Assembly (NCBI GenBank): GCA_026414765.1
Contig: JAOAIJ010000041.1
Location: forward strand, 1 to 64,000
Origin: Clostridia bacterium
Lineage (GTDB): Bacteria; Bacillota; Clostridia; Acetivibrionales; DSM-27016
Length of the DNA stretch: 64,000 nucleotides
Direction of reading: 5' to 3'
Shown here: one piece after another, positions 35,780 to 44,136 of the stretch
How the letters are laid out: each line of letters begins with the position of its first letter
How positions within the stretch are numbered: the stretch's first letter is position 1
The notes under the pieces: generated by a model
Databases searched by the model: none
What the model saw: only the letters and a program-made list of their open reading frames with translations
Told to the model about the DNA's origin: nothing
Translations under genes and position numbers: made by a program

Positions 35780-37540
35780 TCAAAAACGGGCATACGCCAG
35801 CCATCGTTTTTCTTCAAACCCTTCAAGCAGCTTCAGAACTGTACCATCAAAGGCATCCCTGCTTTCAAACCTGCTTCCGAAGCCTGCGTATAATCTGTCC
35901 AGTATTTCTCCCAGCCTGAGTTTGCCACTGCATAAAAGAAGTAACTCGTATTCCAAAGGAGAAAATACATAGTCATTGATTTGTGGAAATCCACTGTCAA
36001 GTGATAGGGTATTCCAAATTTCAAATACTCTTTGGGGATGCCATGAATACAGCTCGTGTTTGGCTATGTCCTGTGAACGGCATACTGCATTACGAGCCAT
36101 TAACTGATAATAGCGGTTGTAAATCGGATGCTTGATAAATACATTGATAAACCACCGGGAATAGACCCCGTACCTATAGGCTAGGCGATAGTTTCCAATG
36201 ATTACATCATGGGGTATTTTCCCCCCGGTATACATTTTCATCATTGTATTATAGAGGTGTTTGTTAAGCCTATGCCTGGCGTTAAACAGTTCCATCCAGG
36301 TAAATGCCTCCGTTTCGGTCAGAGGAATATCCTCGAGACCTTGGGTTTCACGTTCTGACAGCAGACGTAAGCCGAAATCCTGAGGTCTTTTCGTAATGGC
36401 TGTGTTGGGATAAGGCATGAGGAAGAAACCCAGGGATTCAAACCTGCCTGGCGCCAGCTCCATAAGTCTTGTAACCAGATTTGCCCCGGCTTCAAGGGTT
36501 TCCGGGCTTTCAAGCGGGCCGCCCACAATTATATTGCCAGTTATTTGAGGTATCCCGGCTTTTACACTTTCACGTACCACAAATTCCATCATTTCTGCTG
36601 TGGTTTGCTTTTTATACAGAGAAAGCACCTCGTCAGAACCTGACTCAATGCCAAGAAACAGCTTCACGAGACCTGCATCTGCCATTTGTTTCAGCATCTC
36701 GGGCCATTTGTACAAGGTTTGGACATGGCCTTCGCAAAACCATACGAAATCCTTCTTTTGTCTCAGTCGTTTAAGCCCTGTGCAGAATTGCTCCACACGC
36801 TTTGGGTCCAGAGTGAATGTATCATCAATAAAAAATATATACTTGCAATTCGGGTGTCGTCCAAAATGGCAGGTAATTTCGTCAAGAACATTCTGTACGC
36901 TTCGGAAACGGACTCTCCTGGTATTGTTTCCTTCATAGCAGAATGCGCAGTGATAGGGGCAGCCACGTCCAGTCATGACAGGAAGGATAGACCAGGATTC
37001 ATGTCCTTTTTCCAACCTGAAGTCAGGCCACGGCAGGCTGTCAAGATCTTCAATTGGCTTTCTGTCGGGACGGCAGACCATCTCTCCACTTTCGTCAAGG
37101 TATGATATGCCGTCTAGCTCTGCCCGGCTTTTTTCACCCTTTATATAGAGATCCAGCAGTTCAAGGAGCGGGAATTCGCCATCTCCACGGATAATTGCAT
37201 CACAACCCGACTTCTCCAGAAAACTCTGGTTCAGTCCAACGGCCTGGGGACCACCTACAAAAACGGGTATACCCCATTTTTCCTTGATGTACCTGGATAT
37301 CTCTGTAACCAGCGTGCTGTTTTCATAATCACAATAAAACCCTACGGTCAGTGCACCATCTTCAGCCATTTTCCTTTCGATCCATTCCATGGCTTCATGG
37401 GCGAATCCCCGGAACAGTGCCGCACTATAGCCTTTTTCCTTCAGGAAAACAGTAAGGAGATTTTGGCCGATGCTGATATCTTCCGGTACAGAGCCCCAAT
37501 TTTCCCGGTGGGTATTTATAAGTAAAATATCGTATGTCAT
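35780..37540 (-). CDS. B12-binding radical SAM protein 5 (RiPP maturase-like)
   Basis: A 586-residue paralogue. VFVGGPQAVGL marks the B12 domain. GRGCPYHCAFCYEGN gives C194, C198 and C201. DDTFTLDPKRVEQ, FCEGHVQ and LGIESGS follow, with GGPLESPETLE in the outer barrel. The C-terminal SPLEYELLLLCSGKLRLGE has the PqqD-like pattern. It lies 49 bases downstream of the degenerate paralogue and 61 bases upstream of protein 4, all in one apparent operon. The N-terminal sequence TYDILLINTHRENW begins directly with the first beta-strand of the B12 domain. Confidence 0.88.
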   Translation of the reverse strand: MTYDILLINTHRENWGSVPEDISIGQNLLTVFLKEKGYSAALFRGFAHEAMEWIERKMAEDGALTVGFYCDYENSTLVTEISRYIKEKWGIPVFVGGPQAVGLNQSFLEKSGCDAIIRGDGEFPLLELLDLYIKGEKSRAELDGISYLDESGEMVCRPDRKPIEDLDSLPWPDFRLEKGHESWSILPVMTGRGCPYHCAFCYEGNNTRRVRFRSVQNVLDEITCHFGRHPNCKYIFFIDDTFTLDPKRVEQFCTGLKRLRQKKDFVWFCEGHVQTLYKWPEMLKQMADAGLVKLFLGIESGSDEVLSLYKKQTTAEMMEFVVRESVKAGIPQITGNIIVGGPLESPETLEAGANLVTRLMELAPGRFESLGFFLMPYPNTAITKRPQDFGLRLLSERETQGLEDIPLTETEAFTWMELFNARHRLNKHLYNTMMKMYTGGKIPHDVIIGNYRLAYRYGVYSRWFINVFIKHPIYNRYYQLMARNAVCRSQDIAKHELYSWHPQRVFEIWNTLSLDSGFPQINDYVFSPLEYELLLLCSGKLRLGEILDRLYAGFGSRFESRDAFDGTVLKLLEGFEEKRWLAYARF

Positions 37541-37589
37541 ATAAAATTACCCCACATATATAAGTTTAAAGTAAACATGTAAATACAGC

Positions 37590-38705
37590 TTATATAGCTG
37601 TATATGCCAGCCAATACCTGTCTTCAAATGACCTGAGTATTGACATGGCAGTCGTGTAAAACTCCCCATATCCTTCAAATCTGCTGCCAAAGCGCGAAAA
37701 GATTACATCCAGCACCTGTTGAAGGGTTAATTTGCCTGTAGAATGCAAAAACAGTTCGTATTCAAGAGGGGAAAGAACCTGACTACCGATACGGGGATAG
37801 CCCTTTTCATAATCTACAGAAGCCCACATATCTATTGTGCGCTGAGGTCTCCATGTTTCCAATTCATCCGGTGCTATATCAATTGAGCGTCTGGCAGCAC
37901 CACGCGATAAAAGGTTGAAATAGTTGAACAGCACCTTATACTTCTTAAATATTGTGCTATGCCATAAGGAATCTATTCCATAGTTTTCATATAGTGTGAA
38001 ATGAGAAAGTATTTTTTTGTGAGGGATTTTGCGTTTGGCTTCCAGACTGCACATACAGGAGATAATCTGAGAGTAGTATTTTTGCTGCACTATAATAGGC
38101 CAATCTTTTCTGATGTCTTTTAATTTCCAGGGAGTACTTTCATAGTTCTCCAGCAGGATCACACTGTCTGAAGACAAGTTATCTTCTGTAGAAAATGGTA
38201 AATCAGAAGCACTGTAAATGCGAAGAAGCGGGCTAGGCCCGGGTTCGAAGCTTCCAGGTGATGCAGTAATCAACCCTCTTACACGTTCTAGCACACTTTC
38301 AATATTTTCAATACTCTGTGGTAACCAATCTAATACCATATGACCCACAACCTGTGGTATGACACCTTTGGAACAGAGGACGGAAGCGTATGTAAAATCA
38401 TTATTATCTGACTGCGTGTTAATTTCCAGTTCGATTCGCACAAGGCCGCAGTCTGCAAGTTCTTCAGCCAATTCAGGTATGTCCGCTAAAACGAAAGGTT
38501 TACACCGGCATCCCCATACAAAATCCCGTGTGTTTTTCAAATCTGCCATTCCTCGGCTGATTTGTGAAGCCTTCACAGCATCGCGGGCAAAGTCGTCGCC
38601 TGTTAGGCGTATAAACTTCAAATCCGGAAATTCCTTTAGTCTTTTCTCTACTTCATCTAAAATAACTTGGACATTCTTTTCTTTGACGAATACGTTGTTT
38701 TCCAT
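37590..38705 (-). CDS. Degenerate radical SAM paralogue (pseudoenzyme)
   Basis: A 371-residue relative that begins where the others have already passed the cluster motif. The B12 domain and CxxxCxxC are absent. DDTFT has become DDFAR, FVWFCEGH has become FVWGCRCK, and IESG has become INTQ. The frame is intact over the remaining barrel half, the WRPQR linker and the C-terminal SPLEYELFLHSTGKLTLQQ segment. The start ATG at 38705 follows GGGGG and lies 17 bases from the stop of protein 7. It cannot bind the cluster by the usual route, so a partner, scaffold or peptide-binding role is likely. Decay in progress is the alternative, but no stop or frameshift is visible. Confidence 0.8.
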   Translation of the reverse strand: MENNVFVKEKNVQVILDEVEKRLKEFPDLKFIRLTGDDFARDAVKASQISRGMADLKNTRDFVWGCRCKPFVLADIPELAEELADCGLVRIELEINTQSDNNDFTYASVLCSKGVIPQVVGHMVLDWLPQSIENIESVLERVRGLITASPGSFEPGPSPLLRIYSASDLPFSTEDNLSSDSVILLENYESTPWKLKDIRKDWPIIVQQKYYSQIISCMCSLEAKRKIPHKKILSHFTLYENYGIDSLWHSTIFKKYKVLFNYFNLLSRGAARRSIDIAPDELETWRPQRTIDMWASVDYEKGYPRIGSQVLSPLEYELFLHSTGKLTLQQVLDVIFSRFGSRFEGYGEFYTTAMSILRSFEDRYWLAYTAI

Positions 38706-38722
38706 CACAACCCCCATAAAGC

Positions 38723-40540
38723 CTAATATTCTGTGTACCCTAGCCAACGACGACCTTCGAACCGGCTCATAATTCCCAGTACAGCAGTACAGAAGTCTTC
38801 GTAACAGGAAAAATCGTTTTTAAAATTGGAATATAAGCACATACAGATTTTGTTCAGTGTTGTTGTTCCCGTACACGACAGAATAAGTTCAAATTCAAGC
38901 CATGATAATTTCTGTCTGGCTATTATAGGATTGCCGCTATCAAAATCACAGTATTCCCATAATCTGAAAGTACGAATGGGACAATGATTCCATATTTCAC
39001 TGCCGGGTATTAGTTTAGAATTCACAATAGAGCCCTGTTCCATTAATGTATAGTAGTTTTTTAGAATATTGTCCGGAGAGTAGACCATTTTGTACCAATT
39101 GCTCTCAATCCCATATTTATGTTTCAGGCGGAAATCCTCCAATATACGGGCTTCAGAGATATGCCCTTCTTCCTGGAGGTTTAGCATTTTAGTAAGGATG
39201 TGGTTTGTGAATTCCATCCTCATGGAGGTTATTTCCTCACGGGAGAGATCTCTGGTTTCAGCAACTGCAATATCACCCGATGAGGTAAGGGAGTCTATAT
39301 CTATAATGTTTAAGCCAAAGGCGGATGGATTGCACGTTAGGGCCGTATTAGGCAAAGGGAGGAAAAATGTAGAGGTAATATCCACCATGCCTGGTCCTAT
39401 ATCAAGAAGCCTTGCTACAAATTTTTTTGTTTCATCAAAGGTCTGCCGGGTTTCCAGAGCGCCGCCGATGATAATGTTCCCTGCTAGCTGTGGCAAGCCC
39501 TTTTTCCAGCATTGCTGGACTACATCTTCTATTTGCTCTAATGTGGCTTGCTTTCTGTATAGTTCAATAACACGGGGAGATCCGGATTCTATTCCTATCT
39601 GCATTCTGACAAGACCTGATTCTAGCATTGCAGATAGCATGTCGGGCCATCTTATGAAAGTACTTGGGTGGCACTCACAAAACCAGACGAAATCGTATTC
39701 CCTTCGTAAATTTGCAAATTCTCTGCTAAAGGCTTCAATACGCTTAGGGTCGAGGGTGAAGGTGTCATCTGCAAACCATATGTACCTAATACCAGGGTTA
39801 TGTTCCAGGGCGCAGCGGAGCTCGCTAATTACATTGTCCACACTCCGCAGGCGTACTTTTCCAGGGACGCTTCCTTCATAGCAGAAAGCGCAGTTGAAGG
39901 GGCAGCCGCGCCCGGTCAGCAGAGTAAAACTTTTTCTGTTTTTATAAGAGGTCCAATCCTTTCCTGGTTTTCTGAAAGGTAATCCATCAAGGTCATTTAT
40001 AGGGGGGCGTGGCTTTAAACTGATAAGGTGATTGTCCTTATCAAGATAGGAGACTCCAGCAATGGTTTCAAGGGAACCGCAGCCATGAAGAAAGAACTCC
40101 AGTAACTCATAAACCGGATATTCTCCTTCTCCACGTATTAGTACATCACAACAGGAGTTTTTTAGAAAACTGTCTCCCAGGGCTACTGCCTGCGGGCCTC
40201 CTATAAACACTTTTGTGCCCCATTTGTTTTTTACTGTCCGGCAGAAGCTTTCAACTACCGAGCAGTTTTCATAATCACAATAAAGCCCAACAACATCCAG
40301 GCCATATTCAGATATTTCCTGATCAACAACAGAGAGAGCTATGTGAGCTGGGCCTGAAAAAACTTTGGCATTATACCCTTTGTCTTCTACAAAAGCAGCA
40401 AGTGCCTTTAATCCCAGTGGTTCTGTAAGTTGATAGAGATTACCTGTACCAAGACGCTGCATATATATAAACATGATCTTACCTCTTATGCTGTCTTCAG
40501 GCTTACTCCCGTCTAAGCTTTTAGATATTCCTTCAACCAA
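38723..40540 (-). CDS. B12-binding radical SAM protein 7 (RiPP maturase-like)
   Basis: A paralogue of 605 residues from the TTG at 40540, which has AGAGGAG eight bases upstream. An ATG at 40474, also with AGAGG, would give 583 residues and align better with the others. VFIGGPQAVAL marks the B12 domain. GRGCPFNCAFCYEGS gives C213, C217 and C220 in the longer numbering. DDTFTLDPKRIEA, CECHPS (Cys for the usual Gly of CEGH) and IGIESGS follow. The C-terminal SWLEFELILSCTGTTTLNK is the most divergent of the PqqD-like ends. First gene of the minus-strand operon. Confidence 0.87.
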   Translation of the reverse strand: MVEGISKSLDGSKPEDSIRGKIMFIYMQRLGTGNLYQLTEPLGLKALAAFVEDKGYNAKVFSGPAHIALSVVDQEISEYGLDVVGLYCDYENCSVVESFCRTVKNKWGTKVFIGGPQAVALGDSFLKNSCCDVLIRGEGEYPVYELLEFFLHGCGSLETIAGVSYLDKDNHLISLKPRPPINDLDGLPFRKPGKDWTSYKNRKSFTLLTGRGCPFNCAFCYEGSVPGKVRLRSVDNVISELRCALEHNPGIRYIWFADDTFTLDPKRIEAFSREFANLRREYDFVWFCECHPSTFIRWPDMLSAMLESGLVRMQIGIESGSPRVIELYRKQATLEQIEDVVQQCWKKGLPQLAGNIIIGGALETRQTFDETKKFVARLLDIGPGMVDITSTFFLPLPNTALTCNPSAFGLNIIDIDSLTSSGDIAVAETRDLSREEITSMRMEFTNHILTKMLNLQEEGHISEARILEDFRLKHKYGIESNWYKMVYSPDNILKNYYTLMEQGSIVNSKLIPGSEIWNHCPIRTFRLWEYCDFDSGNPIIARQKLSWLEFELILSCTGTTTLNKICMCLYSNFKNDFSCYEDFCTAVLGIMSRFEGRRWLGYTEY

Positions 40541-40719
40541 CGTGCATGCTCCTCTTGTGAGATATTGGCAATTTGGCGTTGCCTATTACAATATATTCGT
40601 AAAGCTTACTGATTATATCTTTGCAAGAAGTAAGTTTATCATTTTTGGCAATTCTGAAGCTAAAAACGCGGCTTAAGTTGCTTTGAAGCAATAAATCAAT
40701 CTGAATATTACAAAGCTCT

Positions 40720-40747
40720 TTGTGCTTTCTTAATAAAGTAATATAAT
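40720..40747 (+). promoter_or_regulatory. Possible corA promoter
   Basis: TATAAT at 40742-40747 with TTGTGC 16 bases upstream, 39 bases before the CorA start. The 246-base gap to the radical SAM operon should hold its divergent promoter too, but I see no clear one. Confidence 0.4.
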
Positions 40748-40786
40748 AGGTATTGATGAATGAAAAGATTTGCGGAGGATAAGAAA

Positions 40787-41746
40787 TTGATTAATACAAT
40801 TGCCTTGACAGAGGATTTAGAGCTTCTTATAGATGTTCCTATTGAGCGCTTGACTGAATCGGACATTAACTGGTATTGGGTGGATATTACAGAGTGTGAT
40901 GAAAGTTATAAATCATTATTAAGCGAGCACTTTGGTTTTCATCATTTATCAATAGAAGACTGTTTACATTATTATGAGCGTCCCAAGGTAGACTACTATG
41001 ATACATATAATTTCTTTGTTCTTAATGCACTAAATATAAAAAGCCTAACAGCTTCTGATTTAAATCTGTTTGTTGGGAAGAATTATATCGTGTCCTTTCA
41101 TAAGGTTGAGATTATGCAAATAAAGGCTGTACGTGAGAAATTGATATCAAACAAAAATATATGGGCTGAAGGACATCTCTATGTCACTTATCTTATTTTT
41201 GATAAGATTGTTGATCAGTACTTTCCGGCAGTTTACCAAATAGAAGATAAACTGGGGAGTATTACAATCAGGGCAGGCGGAAATTTAAACGAAAGTATAA
41301 TTAACAAGGTTTTTGGCTTGCGCGAAGACCTTCTGAAGCTTAGAAGAATTATTAATTCAATGAAAGAACTTTTATACAGGATAATAAATTCTGAACACTT
41401 ACAGGAGTTCAGGGACAGTAAGCAATACTTTAATGATATATATGACCATCTTCTCAAGCTTTCGGATATAGTGGAATCCAACCGGGAGATGACCGCTGAT
41501 ATGCGTGACAGCTACTTGTCAATAAACTCGCATCGGATGAACAGGATCATGACAATCCTTACTATAATAACATCAATTTTTATACCATTGACCTTTGTAG
41601 TGGGAATCTATGGAATGAATTTTGAGTATATGCCCGAATTGAGTTGGAAATATGGATATTTTCTAGTACTTGGAATCATGGCGATAATTGGTGTTGGAAT
41701 GTTTCTGTGGTTTAAAATAAAAGGCTGGTTGAACATTTATAAATAG
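40787..41746 (+). CDS. corA: CorA family magnesium transporter
   Basis: A 319-residue protein. The soluble N-terminal funnel domain contains WYWVDITECDE and HFGFHHLSIEDC. Two C-terminal TM segments follow, with YGMNFE at the end of the first: the GMN signature of the channel mouth. The pentameric family carries Mg2+ and sometimes Co2+ or Ni2+ into the cell. Cobalt is needed for the B12 of the neighbouring enzymes, but a direct link is not shown. I prefer the TTG at 40787, eight bases behind GGAGG, to the ATG at 40760, which has no site. Confidence 0.92.
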   Translation: MINTIALTEDLELLIDVPIERLTESDINWYWVDITECDESYKSLLSEHFGFHHLSIEDCLHYYERPKVDYYDTYNFFVLNALNIKSLTASDLNLFVGKNYIVSFHKVEIMQIKAVREKLISNKNIWAEGHLYVTYLIFDKIVDQYFPAVYQIEDKLGSITIRAGGNLNESIINKVFGLREDLLKLRRIINSMKELLYRIINSEHLQEFRDSKQYFNDIYDHLLKLSDIVESNREMTADMRDSYLSINSHRMNRIMTILTIITSIFIPLTFVVGIYGMNFEYMPELSWKYGYFLVLGIMAIIGVGMFLWFKIKGWLNIYK

Positions 41747-41765
41747 TGTATTTAGGCTGTATAAA

Positions 41766-42130
41766 ATGTTGTATTCCTTATCAAAAGTCAATAGGCAGCC
41801 TCTAAATTACGAGGAGTACGGGGAGCTTTTAGAAATTAATTCTATTAAAGATTCACAAAATGGAGTGTTTATGATGTTAATTGCAAGGCAGCTGCTTACA
41901 AAAATTTATCTAGGTACCATAAACGTGAAGAGTCAAAGTTTATCAATACTGGACATAAGAAAGCGCTGCTAACTGTCAAAACTGCAGATCAGCTTGGATT
42001 TACGGGCAAAAGAGACATAATTTACAAGGGTTTTGATGGCGGAGATGACCTTGATAGCGGTGTCGACGATTTTGACAAAGAAAAATTCCATAAATTGTGG
42101 ATTGGAAGAAAATATAATAGTATAATTTAG
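41766..42130 (+). pseudogene. Decayed gene in two frames
   Basis: One frame reads MLYSLSKVNRQPLNYEEYG and stops at 41972. A second frame overlaps it from about 41850 (SVYDVNCKAAAYKNLSRY) and runs to TAG at 42130 with INTGHKKALLTVKTADQL and GFDGGDDLDSGVDDFD. The second has no plausible start, and its composition looks like real protein. I do not recognise the family. A frameshifted remnant is the simplest reading. The rest of the gap to 42264 holds nothing else. Confidence 0.4.
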
Positions 42131-42264
42131 GTGGTATTATTTTGATTTCAATATCATACTTTTCAGTTGTAATGAAAAATGATACCAGGTATATATTTGC
42201 TGGAGCATATCACCAAAAACGTAAATCAATGAGCATTTTGATATAGAAAAAGGGAGGGGAACTG

Positions 42265-43065
42265 ATGAAAGAGCGAAGCTATAATGATATCACTATTCAC
42301 TCTTGGGAAGAACTTATTGAAAAGGTCTATGAGAATTCTTACAGATCGGACATAAATAGATATAGGACAAGTTTTGTATTCAGGGGGATAAGTGATAAAG
42401 GCTATGAGCTCAAAACTTCATTAGAAAGAAATTGTAAGGACAATTGTGGTTTAGAAAACAGTATATTGAGGAATTTCATTAAGTATGCAAGATTAGGGGC
42501 GGAGAGTGAAAAGAATATTTGGAAGGTGCTTGCCATTGCTCAGCACCATGGATTGCCTACAAGGCTTTTGGACTGGACATACTCACCTTTTGTAGCTATG
42601 CACTTTGCAACTTTTGATACGGATAGTTTTGATAAAGACGGTGTTATATGGTGTATAAATATAGAAAGAATGCATGAGGTAATCCCAGGCAAACTGAGAA
42701 CTATTCTAAAAAGGGAAAACGCGTACGCATTTACAACAGAAATGCTTTCGGAAAAATGCTCAAATTTAGGTGATTTTGACACTTTATCCGATAATCCTTT
42801 TTTGCTGTTTTTTGAGCCTCCGTCATTAGATGACAGGATTATTAATCAGTTTGGATTACACTCTGTAGTATCCAACCCGACTATAATTCATGATGAGATA
42901 TTAGTAAATTATCCTGACTACTATAAAAGACTAATAATCCCTAAGGAAATAAAATTAGAGATTAGAGATAAATTAGACCAGGCGAATATTAATGAGAGGG
43001 TTCTTTTTCCTGGCCTTGATGGTTTGTGTACCTGGCTTGCCAGGCATTATAGACCCCTAAGTTGA
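42265..43065 (+). CDS. FRG domain-containing protein
   Basis: A 266-residue soluble protein with the FRG domain: the FRG triplet at residues 39-41 (FVFRGISDKGYELKTSL) and QHHGLPTRLLDWTYSPFVAM at about residues 93-112. FRG domains are widespread in bacteria and phages, often as single-domain proteins near defence or mobile genes. The biochemical activity is not settled. It is preceded by AAGGGAGGGG and followed by a hairpin terminator. No toxin or restriction partner is adjacent; the decayed gene upstream could be a lost partner. Confidence 0.88.
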   Translation: MKERSYNDITIHSWEELIEKVYENSYRSDINRYRTSFVFRGISDKGYELKTSLERNCKDNCGLENSILRNFIKYARLGAESEKNIWKVLAIAQHHGLPTRLLDWTYSPFVAMHFATFDTDSFDKDGVIWCINIERMHEVIPGKLRTILKRENAYAFTTEMLSEKCSNLGDFDTLSDNPFLLFFEPPSLDDRIINQFGLHSVVSNPTIIHDEILVNYPDYYKRLIIPKEIKLEIRDKLDQANINERVLFPGLDGLCTWLARHYRPLS

Positions 43066-43242
43066 ATTCTACACAGCAAGCTTATTACCAATATGCAGGT
43101 AGTTCGGAGTTATAATTAGATTATCATCAGATTTTTGCAAAAAATGTACGCTAAGAAATTGTGTTGTGTCATATGCCTGAATTAACTGATTCAAAGGACT
43201 TAATGCAATACAATTGATATTGTGTTGAGTCAGGAATTTTCA

Positions 43243-43282
43243 TAAGAATGGGAGTTACGCAAATAATAACTCCCATTTCTTA
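43243..43282. terminator. Terminator hairpin between FRG and lipoprotein genes
   Basis: TAAGAATGGGAGTTA pairs with TAACTCCCATTTCTTA, with one bulged base and a nine-base loop. No clear T-run follows on either strand. It lies between two converging genes. The rest of 43066-43445 is AT-rich and shows no gene. Confidence 0.6.
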
Positions 43283-43445
43283 ATGTATAAAAATTATACT
43301 AGTTTTACTCAGAAGAATCAACAAAACTAACGAATATTAATCTAAGACTATGAGTCGCAAAATATCTTTTTAGTTATATGCTAAACTATAGCTTACGAAT
43401 GTATTTTGCAAGGACGTACTGATTTTCAGACTTATGTAAAGAATT

Positions 43446-44018
43446 TTATAAAAATTTGATACCACTTATTATATAATAGTGTTCATCATTATCTGGATTA
43501 AATAATACCTTGATATCATAGGAATAATTACCGGATGCCTTAAGTTTATCCATATCTCCATCCTTATCAGATGTTTTACTTAAATACAAAAATCCAACCT
43601 TGTTACTATTAAAGTGTTCAACATTTGACTCGCACTTATATACAGCAATATCCTTCAAAACTACTTCTCCACCAGCGTTATCTGTAATAGACTTTATTAG
43701 TTTATTGTAATTTTTTTTCAAACTGTCTACGTTATTATCTATGGGAGTACTTTTATTTATAAGTATATATTTACCTACATTAACTGTAGAAACTAAAAAG
43801 AAATTATTATTATCATTGTCTGAGAAGGTGCAATAGATATTGTTTTTGCCGCCCAAAACAGGCGGTTCGCTTAATATAAAATCCTTAAATTCCTTTGCTT
43901 TGAATTTCTCTATGATCATGTTTTTATAATCATTGATATCTTTAGGTTGAGTTGTGCTTGCACACCCATTCAATATTGAAAACAAAAACAACATACCAAG
44001 TAAAAGGTATTTACTCAT
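43446..44018 (-). CDS. Putative lipoprotein of unknown function
   Basis: A 190-residue protein with a lipoprotein signal: a hydrophobic run and the lipobox LNGC, giving a lipid-modified cysteine at residue 19. The mature part is polar, Asn/Lys-rich and beta-strand-like. I do not recognise a domain. GAGGTG precedes the ATG. It follows the secreted peptidase gene on the same strand after 118 bases and may be co-expressed; a role as its inhibitor or anchor is possible but unproven. Confidence 0.75.
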   Translation of the reverse strand: MSKYLLLGMLFLFSILNGCASTTQPKDINDYKNMIIEKFKAKEFKDFILSEPPVLGGKNNIYCTFSDNDNNNFFLVSTVNVGKYILINKSTPIDNNVDSLKKNYNKLIKSITDNAGGEVVLKDIAVYKCESNVEHFNSNKVGFLYLSKTSDKDGDMDKLKASGNYSYDIKVLFNPDNDEHYYIISGIKFL

Positions 44019-44136
44019 TAATACACCTCGCTAAATTTTGATATTAAAGTAATTATTCTATATTTACCACTGCTAATAAATTAATTGAAGATAATAAATG
44101 TTGTTTTAAATTGTTCTATTTTCAGAATAACAGTAA

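Noticed and set aside
38230..38260. T-loop-like GGTTCGAAG as a possible tRNA
   Set aside because: It lies inside the degenerate radical SAM gene in frame, and no cloverleaf can be folded around it.
40787..41746. CorA as a dedicated cobalt importer for the B12 enzymes
   Set aside because: CorA proteins are general Mg2+ transporters and nothing in the sequence points to cobalt specificity; proximity alone is weak.
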